NCBI GenBank assembly: GCA_010027395.1
Contig: RGVD01000011.1
Location: 1 to 23,576 of the forward strand
Length of the DNA stretch: 23,576 bases
Source of the DNA: Bacteroidota bacterium
GTDB lineage: Bacteria > Bacteroidota > Bacteroidia > UKL13-3
Direction: 5' to 3'
Numbering within the stretch: the first letter of the stretch is position 1; each line of letters begins with the position of its first letter. Positions 1 to 8,428 of the stretch are shown here, piece by piece. A model generated the notes under the pieces. It was given only the letters and a program-made list of their open reading frames with translations. It had not been told where the DNA came from and did not search any database. A program made the position numbers and the translations under genes.

Positions 1-114
1 AAAGTACCAGATATTTTATTATCTGGAAATCATGCCAAAATTGACGCATGGCGACATGAACAAAGTGTGCTAAGAACCAAAGAAAGACGTCCTGGCATGT
101 TGGATGTAGACTAA
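1..114 (+). CDS. trmD: tRNA (guanine-N1)-methyltransferase TrmD, 3' end only
   Basis: The window opens inside a plus-strand frame encoding 37 residues and a TAA stop. The residues VPDILLSGNHAKIDAWR followed by RTKERRPGML match the C-terminal part of TrmD, where the LLSGNHxxIxxWR segment belongs to the conserved C-terminal domain. TrmD uses S-adenosylmethionine to methylate G37 of tRNAs that read codons such as CCN and CUN, and this prevents +1 frameshifting. The catalytic knotted domain lies upstream of the window. The stop codon overlaps the stop codon of the convergent bshB1 gene by three bases, so the two genes share their ends. Identification is strong despite the short fragment because the motif is distinctive. 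Confidence 0.9.
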   Translation, partial: KVPDILLSGNHAKIDAWRHEQSVLRTKERRPGMLDVD

Positions 115-836
115 ATTAAATCCATAAGGTTATTGGCACTAATTGTCCTTCTTACTGTAAATCCTTCCGCATATTTCACATTGATATTTCTGCCAAATTC
201 CATGGCTCTTGATTTAATAAAATCCAAGAAAAACTCACCAGAAATAGGTGTTTCAGGCTCTTTTGAATTTGCATCATAAAACTGACTACTAAAAGCTTTG
301 ATTGATTCGATTTTTCTATCCATATAGGGTGAAATATCAATCAGCAAATCTGGAGTTTGCATGCGGTCTTGGATATAATGATAAATAGATGTTGGTCTCC
401 AAGCTTCCTGCTGATTGCCATCTGATTGGGTTTCAATTTTCCTAAGGCCACTTAAAAAACAAGCCTCTTCTATTAAATCAGACGCTCTTCCATGATCAAC
501 ATGTCGGTCAATCTCTGAATTACAAAGTACAATTTTGGGTTGGTATTGACGAATTTTAGCAATTATTTTAAGAAGTGTTTCCTCATCTTTTCTGAAGAAA
601 CCATCCGCTAAACCGAGATTCTCTCTGCAACTTAGGCCTAATATCCTAGATGCATTTTCTGCTTCTTGCAAGCGTAATTCGGCTGATCCTCGAGTTCCCA
701 ATTCTCCTTTTGTAAGATCAATTATTCCTACTTTATAGCCTAAATCAATATGTTTCATCACAGTTCCACTACACGAAAGCTCTACATCATCGGGGTGTGC
801 ACTAAAACAAAGTATATCCAAATTCATTGTTTCCAT
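111..836 (-). CDS. bshB1: Bacillithiol biosynthesis deacetylase BshB1
   Basis: A 241-residue LmbE/PIG-L-type deacetylase. BshB1 removes the acetyl group from GlcNAc-malate, the second step in making the low-molecular-weight thiol bacillithiol. The zinc-site motif AHPDD lies at residues 13-17 and the second motif DRHVDHGR at about 110-117; KGELGTRG, FLSGLRKIET, EAWRP and SQFYDANSKEPETPIS are typical of BshB1 rather than other LmbE proteins. Full length for the family. Two in-frame ATGs (836 and 827) are possible; family members usually begin with a short M-x-L-D-I-L, which favours 827. The gene lies 8 nt downstream of the rsmB-like gene and is probably cotranscribed with it. The bshA and bshC partners are not in the window, so use of bacillithiol is an inference. 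Confidence 0.93.
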   Translation of the reverse strand: METMNLDILCFSAHPDDVELSCSGTVMKHIDLGYKVGIIDLTKGELGTRGSAELRLQEAENASRILGLSCRENLGLADGFFRKDEETLLKIIAKIRQYQPKIVLCNSEIDRHVDHGRASDLIEEACFLSGLRKIETQSDGNQQEAWRPTSIYHYIQDRMQTPDLLIDISPYMDRKIESIKAFSSQFYDANSKEPETPISGEFFLDFIKSRAMEFGRNINVKYAEGFTVRRTISANNLMDLI

Positions 837-844
837 ACCTACAG

Positions 845-2059
845 TTATTCTTTGTTAGCTTTAACCAACCTTGCCATATAAAATCCATCAAATCCAGTTT
901 GACTTGGGTACAAACGTTTCTCTTCCTCTAAGGTAAACTCAGGGTGATTTTTCAAAAAGGTTTCCACTTGCAAAAAGTTTTCACTAGGCAAAATACTACA
1001 TGTGGCATACACCATTTTTCCGCCTGGTTTTACTATTTTGCTGTAGTTTTCGAGGATTTCACTTTGCTGTTGTTTTACTTTTTCAATAAACTCTATACTT
1101 AGTTTCCATTTGGCATCTGGGTTACGCTTAATTACACCTAGTCCGCTACAAGGCACATCTAGCAATACCCTATCTGCAAAATCATGTAGTTTTTTGATGG
1201 TTTTAGTTCCTTCAATCAATCGGGTTTCTATATTACAAACACTTGCTCTGCGTCCACGTTTTTTTAATTCATCTAGCTTCCATTGTTCTGTATCCAAGCT
1301 GATAATGCGTCCTTTGTTTTGCATGATAGAAGCAATGTGCATACTCTTTCCACCTGCACCCGCACAAGCATCCACTACTTTCATTCCAGGTTCTAATTGC
1401 ATCATTTCTGCTACCAATTGAGAAGAAGCATCTTGAACTTCAAACAAGCCGTTTTTGAACTCCTCGGTAATAAAAAGATTTTGTCTTTCCTTTAATATCA
1501 ATGCATCTTTACAGCCTTGAACAATCTCAGTAATAATTTCTTTTTCCTTTAATGATTTGGCTAAATCGGCCTTATTGGTTTTAAGGTTATTAACCCTTAT
1601 TACAACTGGGGCGGTTAGGTTCAATGCTTCCACCTCTTGGTTCCATTGTTTACCTAATTCTTTAATGGCCAAATCATCCAACCAATCTGGCACAGAATGA
1701 ACTATCTTTCTTTGTGTTTTTAAGATTTTATAGTTGTGCTCAATTTTCTTTACATCTACATTCTTAAACTCCTCCCAATTAGGAATGGGTGCGCCTTTCA
1801 ATATTTGCCATGTCCCAAATAAAGTATAGAGGTTTTGTTGGTTTAGTTCGTGTGTTTCTAATTCGGCTACAGTCCTTATTAATCGCCAATAGCGCACCAT
1901 ATCGTAAGTGTTTTCGGCTATAAAAGCCCTATCTCGTGCTCCCCAACGGTTATTTGATTTCAGCACTCTTTCGAGCACCTTATCAGCGTATTTATTGTCG
2001 TCAAAAATGTGACTAATGCTAAGACAAACAGCATTTAGCAAGTTTAAATGGAATTTCAT
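845..2059 (-). CDS. RsmB/NOP-family rRNA (cytosine-C5) methyltransferase
   Basis: A 404-residue SAM-dependent RNA m5C methyltransferase of the RsmB/Nop2/Sun family. The N-terminal part (about 1-140) resembles the NusB-like/RNA-binding extension. The Rossmann methyltransferase domain follows, with SAM motif I DACAGAGGKS at about 230-239, motif IV DVPCSGLG with a cysteine near 302, and motif VI YATCSILPSEN with the catalytic cysteine near 353. Both cysteines needed for covalent catalysis and product release are present. The C-terminal QTGFDGFYMARL is the usual family ending. By family it would modify 16S rRNA (C967 in E. coli RsmB), but the target base in this organism cannot be read from sequence. 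It is the first gene of a two-gene unit with bshB1. Confidence 0.9.
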   Translation of the reverse strand: MKFHLNLLNAVCLSISHIFDDNKYADKVLERVLKSNNRWGARDRAFIAENTYDMVRYWRLIRTVAELETHELNQQNLYTLFGTWQILKGAPIPNWEEFKNVDVKKIEHNYKILKTQRKIVHSVPDWLDDLAIKELGKQWNQEVEALNLTAPVVIRVNNLKTNKADLAKSLKEKEIITEIVQGCKDALILKERQNLFITEEFKNGLFEVQDASSQLVAEMMQLEPGMKVVDACAGAGGKSMHIASIMQNKGRIISLDTEQWKLDELKKRGRRASVCNIETRLIEGTKTIKKLHDFADRVLLDVPCSGLGVIKRNPDAKWKLSIEFIEKVKQQQSEILENYSKIVKPGGKMVYATCSILPSENFLQVETFLKNHPEFTLEEEKRLYPSQTGFDGFYMARLVKANKE

Positions 2060-2214
2060 ATTTACTGCAATAATAGGCTTTTATTGTTCTTAAACCTTTT
2101 ATACTACCAAAAGGCTTTGTGGTATTGATTTTGTTAATTCAATCTTAAAAACGCTTTGGACTTGCCTAATCCGAAGTATTTGTATTAATTTTACACCGAA
2201 ATAAACCAATACAT

Positions 2215-3657
2215 ATGTCAAAAAGAATATTATTCCTTCTTACCGCAATCATTTTTTGTAAGCTAGGTTTTTCAAAAGATGCTTACAATATCAGTATTAC
2301 CATCAAAGGATTTAAAAACCGAAATTTCTATCTAGGTTATTATTATGGAGATAAGCAGTATTTAAGAGATAGTGCCAGTACAGATGCCAATGGGAAAATG
2401 GTATTTAAAGGAAACAAAGCGTTAGAAGGTGGTGTTTATTTAATTGCTACAGCTGAAAAAAGTTTATTATTTGATTTTATTGTAACCGAGCAATTTTTTG
2501 AATTAGAAGCTAATGATACCAACAATATTGCAGGTTCGGTTATCGTTAAAAACTCAAAGGAGAACGAGGCATTTTTTCAATACCAGAAATTCTCAGTTAA
2601 TTTGGCAAAACAGGCCAATGAGTTAGATGCTAAAACCCGCCAAGCTAAAAGCATTGGCGATACAGCAGCCTATTCAAAGCTATCAAAAGAAATGGAGGTA
2701 TTACAAGATAAAATATTTGAATACCGCAAAAGTGTTGTTGAAAAAGACCCTAGTATTTTAATAAGCAAGATATTTAAATTAATGCAAGAAATAGATGTGC
2801 CTGAGCCGCCCAAAAAGGCTAATGGTACCATAGATTCTACTTTTCAGTATTATTATTATCTAAATCACTACTTTGATAACACGGATTTAAAGGATGACAG
2901 AATAACCCGTACTCCTGTTTACTTTGCAAAGTTTGAGAAATACATTACCAAAATACTTCCTCAAATTCCTGACAGTATCAATAAATACTGTGATATGTTG
3001 TTAAACAAATCAACTGGTGCTAACGAAAACTATAAATTCAATTTATATTGGATTACCAACCACTATGAGGAGTCTAAGTTTATGGGTATGGATGCAGTTT
3101 TTGTGCATATGATTGATGAGCACTACGCCAAAGGCAGAGCTTATTGGATTGATTCAACCATGATGTTTAAGATGAAAGACAGAGCCAATAGATTAAGGTA
3201 TAATTTGATTGGTAAAAAATCTTTAAACCTTAGCATGCCTGATACCAATAATGTTTACCATTCATTATTTAATACCAATGCCAAATATACTTTACTTGCT
3301 TTTTGGGATGCTACTTGTGGTCATTGTAAAGAAGAGATGCCAAAAGTTGTTAGGTCTTATGATAGCTTAAATGCAGTTCACAAAAGTATGGTAAAAGCTC
3401 AAAAGTTTTTTGAGGTTTTTTCTGTAAGCAGCACACCTGATCCTAAAGATTGGAAAAAATACATAGCCGAAATGAAACATAAATGGATTAGCGTGTATGA
3501 CCCAAATAACGAAACCAATTTTAGGTACTATTACGATATCTATACAACTCCCGTTTTCTATTTGTTAAATGATAAAAAAGAGATTATCGCTAAAAGGTTA
3601 ACACCCGAACAAATAGTAGATATGATTGATAAAATGGAAAAAGAAAAGAAATTTTAG
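2215..3657 (+). CDS. Secreted thioredoxin-fold (TlpA-like) protein with DUF4369/DUF5106-like N-terminal region
   Basis: A 480-residue exported protein. Residues 1-20 form a Sec signal peptide (basic start, hydrophobic core, cleavage near GFSKD). The section to about residue 130 resembles the DUF4369-type beta domain found before many Bacteroidota TlpA-like proteins, and the middle (about 130-330) is helical and charged like DUF5106. The C-terminal domain has a thioredoxin active site, C368-G-H-C371, in the context AFWDATCGHCKEEMPK, and a cis-proline loop TTPVFYL. It probably reduces or isomerises disulfides in the periplasm; the substrate is unknown. It is a single-gene unit with a promoter-like element upstream and a strong terminator downstream. 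The domain names are my recognition and were not searched. Confidence 0.8.
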   Translation: MSKRILFLLTAIIFCKLGFSKDAYNISITIKGFKNRNFYLGYYYGDKQYLRDSASTDANGKMVFKGNKALEGGVYLIATAEKSLLFDFIVTEQFFELEANDTNNIAGSVIVKNSKENEAFFQYQKFSVNLAKQANELDAKTRQAKSIGDTAAYSKLSKEMEVLQDKIFEYRKSVVEKDPSILISKIFKLMQEIDVPEPPKKANGTIDSTFQYYYYLNHYFDNTDLKDDRITRTPVYFAKFEKYITKILPQIPDSINKYCDMLLNKSTGANENYKFNLYWITNHYEESKFMGMDAVFVHMIDEHYAKGRAYWIDSTMMFKMKDRANRLRYNLIGKKSLNLSMPDTNNVYHSLFNTNAKYTLLAFWDATCGHCKEEMPKVVRSYDSLNAVHKSMVKAQKFFEVFSVSSTPDPKDWKKYIAEMKHKWISVYDPNNETNFRYYYDIYTTPVFYLLNDKKEIIAKRLTPEQIVDMIDKMEKEKKF

Positions 3658-3678
3658 CTATTGAAACATTTATTAGAG

Positions 3679-3710
3679 AGCCCTTTGAATTTAATTCAAA
3701 GGGCTTTTTT
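3679..3710 (+). terminator. Rho-independent terminator after the TlpA-like gene
   Basis: A perfect 12-bp stem (3679-3690 with 3694-3705, core AGCCCTTTGAAT) closes a three-base TTA loop and is followed by a run of six T. It starts 21 nt after the stop codon of the thioredoxin-fold gene. Form and position are textbook for intrinsic termination on the plus strand. Confidence 0.9.
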
Positions 3711-3951
3711 GTTTGGATTGATGAATATGATTTGTAAATTTTGAACTCAATCTAATTTCAAATAATTGTTTGTTTTTTTAAAATTTAAAAGTTACAAACT
3801 TTTATTACATTGAATCACAAGAAACGCTGCACTTAACTCTTTCGAGAGCTAAGGATTTCATTACGATTTCGAATAATGGTTTATTGGATTAAATTCCAGA
3901 GATTCAAACTTTTATTACTTATCGATTGTCAGTATCCTTTTAAAATAAAAA
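3711..3951. other. Gene-free spacer between two convergent terminators, with a UUCG hairpin and a short direct repeat
   Basis: No credible coding frame was seen. A hairpin lies at 3832-3853: CTTA-A-CTCT, loop TTCG, AGAG-C-TAAG, which is eight pairs with one A.C mismatch capped by a UUCG tetraloop. A 14-base word, CAAACTTTTATTAC, occurs twice in direct orientation (3795-3808 and 3905-3918), flanking the hairpin. There is no T-run after the hairpin, so it is not an obvious terminator. It could be a fragment of a small RNA or simply chance in AT-rich DNA. Confidence 0.35.
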
Positions 3952-3976
3952 AGCCAACTGAAAAATTCAGTTGGCC
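3944..3976 (-). terminator. Rho-independent terminator of sucC
   Basis: Read on the minus strand, a 10-bp stem (3966-3975 with 3953-3962, GCCAACTGAA and its complement) closes a three-base loop and is followed by CTTTTTTATTTTA. It starts about 23 nt downstream of the sucC stop codon and faces the terminator of the TlpA-like gene. Confidence 0.88.
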
Positions 3977-3998
3977 TTTCCAATAGTTTTTGTTGCGA

Positions 3999-5219
3999 TT
4001 AAATATTGCCTGCTACTGCTTTTTGAACCAATTCAGCAGCTTCTTTTAACACGATTGCTGAGTATACTTTCAATCCGCTTTCGTCAATTAGTTTTTTAGC
4101 AGCTTCAGCATTGGTGCCTTGCAAACGAACGATAATTGGAACTGGAATGTTACCAATAGATTTGTATGCATCCACCACACCTTGCGCTACTCTGTCGCAA
4201 CGAACAATACCACCAAAGATGTTAATCAAGATAGCTTTTACGTTCGGGTCTTTTAAGATAATACGGAAACCTGCTTCAACAGTGGTTGCATTAGCGCTTC
4301 CTCCTACATCTAAGAAATTAGCAGGATCTCCACCTGATAATTTAATAATATCCATGGTAGCCATGGCCAAACCTGCGCCATTTACCATACAACCTACGTT
4401 TCCATCAAGTTTCACGTAGTTTAAGTTGAATTCTTTTGCTTCAACTTCTGTTGGATCTTCTTCAGCTGTATCTCTCATTGCCATGTAATCAGCATGACGG
4501 TATAAAGCATTGTCATCAATATCTACTTTTCCATCAACCGCAATGATTTTATCATCACTGGTTTTTAAAACTGGGTTGATTTCAAACATAGCTGCATCCG
4601 CCTTGTCGTAAGCAGTATAAAGGGCAGTAACAAATTTTACCATTTGTTTGAAAGCCTCTCCTTCGCATCCTAAGTTGAAAGCAATTTTACGAGCTTGGAA
4701 AGCTTGCAAACCCACTTTAGGATCGATGGTTTCTTTGTGAATTAAATGAGGAGTATGCTCAGCAACATGCTCGATGTCCATACCACCTTCAGTACTGTAC
4801 ACAATGATGTTTTTGCTTTGACCTCTGTCTAACATCACACTCATGTAATATTCTTTAGGTTCGCTGCTACCAGGATAGTAAACATCTTGGGCAACTAAAA
4901 CTTTGCTAACCAATTTGCCTTTAGGGCCAGTTTGGATGGTAACCAAAGTGCCACCTAATAAATTACTTGTAATTTCTTTTGCTTTATCGGCATTTTTTGC
5001 AACAGCTACACCACGTTGTTCTTTACCAATGATGCTGCCTTTACCGCGACCACCTGCGTGAATTTGTGCTTTAATAACCACAAAGTCGCTACCATATTGT
5101 TCTTTAAGTTTTAGGGCTGCTGAATGCGCTTCATCAGCTGTTGTAGCTACTATGCCTTCTTGCACAGCCACGCCAAATGATTTTAAAATCTGTTTTGCCT
5201 GATATTCGTGAATATTCAT
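3999..5219 (-). CDS. sucC: Succinate--CoA ligase [ADP-forming] subunit beta
   Basis: A 406-residue beta subunit of succinyl-CoA synthetase, which couples succinyl-CoA hydrolysis to ATP (or GTP) formation in the TCA cycle. The start MNIHEYQAKQIL is the family signature. The ATP-grasp region includes IKAQIHAGGRGKG near 49-61, and the later FEINPV, DGKVDIDDNAL, GCMVNGAGLAMATMD and NIFGGIVRCD (near 332-341) segments are all intact. Full length, no sign of damage. The alpha subunit SucD is not adjacent, as is often the case in Bacteroidota, so the enzyme must be completed by a gene elsewhere. The gene has its own promoter-like box and terminator and looks monocistronic. Confidence 0.97.
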   Translation of the reverse strand: MNIHEYQAKQILKSFGVAVQEGIVATTADEAHSAALKLKEQYGSDFVVIKAQIHAGGRGKGSIIGKEQRGVAVAKNADKAKEITSNLLGGTLVTIQTGPKGKLVSKVLVAQDVYYPGSSEPKEYYMSVMLDRGQSKNIIVYSTEGGMDIEHVAEHTPHLIHKETIDPKVGLQAFQARKIAFNLGCEGEAFKQMVKFVTALYTAYDKADAAMFEINPVLKTSDDKIIAVDGKVDIDDNALYRHADYMAMRDTAEEDPTEVEAKEFNLNYVKLDGNVGCMVNGAGLAMATMDIIKLSGGDPANFLDVGGSANATTVEAGFRIILKDPNVKAILINIFGGIVRCDRVAQGVVDAYKSIGNIPVPIIVRLQGTNAEAAKKLIDESGLKVYSAIVLKEAAELVQKAVAGNI

Positions 5220-5243
5220 CTTTTATGAATTTATTTGAGGAGG

Positions 5244-5251
5244 CGAAAGTA
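5244..5251 (-). promoter_or_regulatory. Probable -7 promoter box of sucC
   Basis: Minus-strand TACTTTCG, one base from the Bacteroidota consensus TAnnTTTG, ends 24 nt before the sucC ATG. No clear -33 TTTG was assigned. Confidence 0.5.
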
Positions 5252-5383
5252 TTATAATAAATGAATTTTTTAGAACATTTTTCTCACTTTTCGTACTAGC
5301 TGATTTATAGCATTTTTAGAGAAATTATTGAGAACTGACAAGCTCAATAATCTTGAGAAGAAAGTAACTAGGACTTAGAAATG

Positions 5384-6457
5384 TTATTTCTTGTTAATCA
5401 TTATTTTAACACTAATGATATTGCTAGCACCCAATAAGCCTTGATTGAATGCATTTCCCAGGGCATAATCAAATGCGATTTTATTCAATTTTAAGCCAAC
5501 ACCCATTGATGGCATGCCATTAAAACTTTGATTGCCATTAATATCTTTTACACGTTGCAGGTTTGAATAGCCTCCTCTTAGATATACAAAATCTTTATAA
5601 CCTAATTCCAATCCCATTCTAGGGTTGATGTTTAGCCATGAGCTGCTTATCAATACATTTCTTTGACCATCTGTATTGATATCGAAGTTAAGTTCAGGTA
5701 AAATGCTAATCATTTTTTTGTACGCATGAAAAGTTCTGCTCGCACCAAAAGTGGCCAAAGGCAGGGTTATTTCTAGGCTATTACTTGGTAGATTGTTGTT
5801 GGTTTCTAGTAATTTTTGTTTGTCGGATTCACTAAAATTATATGACCAAGCATTAAATGTAGAGGTTACATCACGTACAATTCCACCAAATCGCCAATTG
5901 TTTTTTTCATACATAGCCGACACATCCAATCCAAAGCCCCAAGCCGATGCGAAGTCGCCAATTACCCTGCGAATTACCTTCACATTGCCACCAATAAGCA
6001 ATCCAGGTATTTTGGTTTGTGTAGCATAACTGCCTATAAAGGCATAATCCACAGCCGAGAAATTGGTGATTTTAGAATAGTCTATTTGGCCATTGTTAAT
6101 TAAGTATAAAGTGTTAGGGATATTGTCAACCCCAAGTCTAACAAAGCCAAGACCAATGGCACTTTTTTCGTTTAGTTTTAAAGAAATAGCGCCAAAATCA
6201 TGCTTAGATATGCCAGCAAATTGCTCATTGTGCATGCCCACAATTTGTATTTTATCTTTAATCTTGCAAAGGGCTGCAGGGTTGTAATATAAGCTTGTAA
6301 CATCCTCAGTGCTTGATACCACCGCATCACCCATAGCCAAGTTGCGAGCTCCCACACCCAATGATAAAAACTCGTTGCTATACTTAGCTGTTTGGGTCAA
6401 GCCAAGCAAGGGACAACAAAAACTTAAGAATACTAAAACCCTTTTTATCAATATCAT
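5384..6457 (-). CDS. PorV/PorQ-family outer-membrane beta-barrel protein
   Basis: A 357-residue exported protein with a signal peptide (about 1-22, cleavage near GLTQT). The start of the mature protein, KYSNEFLSLGVGARNLAMGDAV followed by DVTSLYYNPAAL, is the hallmark of the PorV/PorQ (UPF0164) family. The later segments DIPNTLYLI (written VDNIPNTL in the protein), AWGFGLDVSAMY, GGIVRDVTSTFNAWS, NSLEITLPLA and the terminal DYALGNAF follow the usual barrel pattern. PorV proteins act at the outer membrane in type IX secretion; close relatives have less certain roles, so a type IX role is an inference and no other por genes are here. The gene starts two bases after the stop of the AcpH-like gene (TAA-AG-ATG), so the pair is almost certainly one operon. 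Confidence 0.82.
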   Translation of the reverse strand: MILIKRVLVFLSFCCPLLGLTQTAKYSNEFLSLGVGARNLAMGDAVVSSTEDVTSLYYNPAALCKIKDKIQIVGMHNEQFAGISKHDFGAISLKLNEKSAIGLGFVRLGVDNIPNTLYLINNGQIDYSKITNFSAVDYAFIGSYATQTKIPGLLIGGNVKVIRRVIGDFASAWGFGLDVSAMYEKNNWRFGGIVRDVTSTFNAWSYNFSESDKQKLLETNNNLPSNSLEITLPLATFGASRTFHAYKKMISILPELNFDINTDGQRNVLISSSWLNINPRMGLELGYKDFVYLRGGYSNLQRVKDINGNQSFNGMPSMGVGLKLNKIAFDYALGNAFNQGLLGASNIISVKIMINKK

Positions 6458-6459
6458 CT

Positions 6460-7116
6460 TTAAAATATACTTTTTACTTCTGTTATAATTTGCAATGCGT
6501 TCTTAAAAATACTTTCTTCTAATTCAATGATGCATTGACGCAGGACAAGTTTATCTTCAAGCGAAATCATGCCTACACCTGCGTATTGTAGCACCCTGCT
6601 TAACGAATACACAAGTGTATTATTGTCAATATATTGAAAAATATACTTTGCGTTGCGAAAATGGTTAAAATTTCGCAATAATTCATCAGGGTTTTTTGCT
6701 TGGTTTAAAAGTAAGAATTCACCCAATACTATTTGTTCAACTTCATCAAGCCCTTTGTAATAGGTTTTGCAGAGCCCGTCTATGTGTTTCACTAATAGTC
6801 TATCAATCATCATTTCAAACAGGATATGTGCCAAAAACCATCGCCTTTGGAAGCTATCAGAAAAGGGTGCTGCCTTCAAATGAGTTTTAAAAGCCTCGGT
6901 ATAATGTTCGAAAAAGTCAGAGCTATGAAACTTTTTATCGGCTGCATAATGTGCCATGCAACCTGCGTGTATTTGGCTATGTTCTTCTTTATCGAACAAT
7001 GCTAATTTTGGAAAAATTGTAACATGGTTTCGAGCAAAATCAGGCAGCAACAAACCCACATTGAAATAATGATTGTCGGGCTTTTGGTCGATATAAAAAT
7101 GTGATAAGTAGTTCAA
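6460..7116 (-). CDS. AcpH-like (acyl carrier protein phosphodiesterase-like) protein
   Basis: A 218-residue cytoplasmic, helical protein without signal peptide. The start MNYLSHFYID, the LLLPDF segment near 22-27 and the stretch IHAGCMAHYAADKKFHSSDFF near 49-69 resemble AcpH, which removes 4'-phosphopantetheine from acyl carrier protein and begins MNYLAHLYLA with an HRxIDxFTDxHP block. Similarity is partial, so the enzymatic role is tentative. The start codon is TTG (7116): the frame has a stop three codons upstream and no ATG before the conserved N-terminus. It is the first gene of a two-gene unit, with the PorV-like gene two bases downstream, and is divergent from tyrS across a 72-bp spacer. 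Confidence 0.55.
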   Translation of the reverse strand: MNYLSHFYIDQKPDNHYFNVGLLLPDFARNHVTIFPKLALFDKEEHSQIHAGCMAHYAADKKFHSSDFFEHYTEAFKTHLKAAPFSDSFQRRWFLAHILFEMMIDRLLVKHIDGLCKTYYKGLDEVEQIVLGEFLLLNQAKNPDELLRNFNHFRNAKYIFQYIDNNTLVYSLSRVLQYAGVGMISLEDKLVLRQCIIELEESIFKNALQIITEVKSIF

Positions 7117-7163
7117 GATGGATTATTTTTCAAATTAACACTTATTTCAAAATACTATTTGGC

Positions 7164-7171
7164 TATTTTCG
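7164..7171 (+). promoter_or_regulatory. Probable -7 promoter box of tyrS
   Basis: TATTTTCG, one base from TAnnTTTG, ends 17 nt before the ATG at 7189. This places the likely transcript start inside the longer frame that opens with TTG at 7159 and supports the ATG as the true start. Confidence 0.5.
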
Positions 7172-7188
7172 CACACTTTAAAATTTTT

Positions 7189-8423
7189 ATGAAAAACTTT
7201 GTAGAAGAATTGAAATGGAGAGGCATGCTGCACGATGTGATGCCCGGAACGGAAGAGATGTTAAATAAAGGTATGGTGAGCGGTTATATTGGTTTTGATC
7301 CAACTTCTGACTCATTGGGCGTGGGTAATTTGGTACAAATCATGACCTTGTTACACTTTCAAAAAGCAGGTCATAAGCCAGTTGCTTTGATTGGTGGAGC
7401 AACAGGAATGGTGGGCGATCCAAGTGGTAAAAGTGCAGAGAGAAATCTTTTAAATGAAGAGGTGTTAAACCACAATGTGGCTTGTCAAAAAAAGCAATTA
7501 GAGAAATTTTTAGATTTTAACTTTGGAGCCAATTCAGCCGAATTGGTGAATAATTACGATTGGTTCAAAGACATCTCATTCCTTGATTTTATCCGTGATG
7601 TAGGAAAGCATATTTCTATCAACTACATGTTGGCCAAAGACTCCGTGAAAAACCGCTTGGAAACAGGCATGAGCTTTACCGAATTTACATATCAATTGGT
7701 GCAAGGTTTTGACTTTTACCATTTGTATCATAACAAAAATTGTAAAATACAAATGGGTGGCAGCGACCAATGGGGTAATATCGTTACAGGAACAGAATTA
7801 CTCAGAAGAAAATCTGCTGTGGATGATGCTTTTGCCTTAACAACCCCTTTGATTAAGAAAATCCTAAGAAGACATCGCCTTACAAATTCTATCAGTTTTG
7901 GATGAATGGAAGCGATGCAGATGTAAGCACTTATATCAAAATATTCTCGCTTAAAAGCCTCGAAGAGATTGAAGCATTGGAGGCCGAACATTCACTAGCA
8001 CCTCATTTGAGAGTATTGCAAAAAGCCCTTGCTGAAGAAATTACAACCCGTGTTCACAGTGCTGAGGATTATAATGCAGCTGTTGAAGCATCGGGTATAT
8101 TGTTTGGTAATTCGACATCTGAAGCCTTTGCTTCTTTGAGTGAAGAAACCTTCTTGGATATTTTTGATGGAGTTCCTCAATTTATTATTGCAAAATCTGA
8201 GCTAGAGACAGGTTTAGGTTTGGTAGAAATGATGGTTGAAAAGACCCAAATATTTCCGTCAAAAGGGGAGGCCAGAAAAATGATTGTAGCAGGGGGTGTA
8301 AGCATTAACAAAGAGAAACTAATGGATGTGGAAGCACAAGTGAATGCTGACCAACTTATCAATAACAAATACTTGATTGCCCAGAAAGGCAAGAAGAATT
8401 ACTTTTTAATTATAGCTGAATAA
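7189..8423 (+). pseudogene. tyrS: Tyrosyl-tRNA synthetase, frameshifted by an internal deletion of about 49 nt
   Basis: Class I aminoacyl-tRNA synthetase that charges tRNA-Tyr. The first part (7189 to about 7858) carries the ATP-site region FDPTSDSL..GN (near 36-47), GGATGMVGDPSGKSAERNLL, NNYDWFKD, FTEFTYQLVQG and QMGGSDQWGN. The second part (about 7860-8423), in another frame, carries NPKKTSPYKFYQFWMNGSD, VEASGILFG, GVPQF and a C-terminal S4-like domain SKGEARKMIVAGGVSIN. Between PLIKK and NPKK the usual segment ADGxKFGKTExGNVWL, which holds the KMSKS-equivalent loop, is missing. About 54 nt are expected and 5 are present. Restoring 49 nt gives one frame of about 427 residues, the normal length. 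The start is ATG 7189. As given, the gene yields a truncated protein without the catalytic loop. An assembly error is likely for so essential a gene. Confidence 0.9.
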
Positions 8424-8428
8424 GAAAC

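Noticed and set aside
7902..8423. A free-standing S4-domain protein downstream of tyrS
   Set aside because: It contains the rest of the TyrRS anticodon-binding region as well as the S4 domain and matches the missing half of tyrS.
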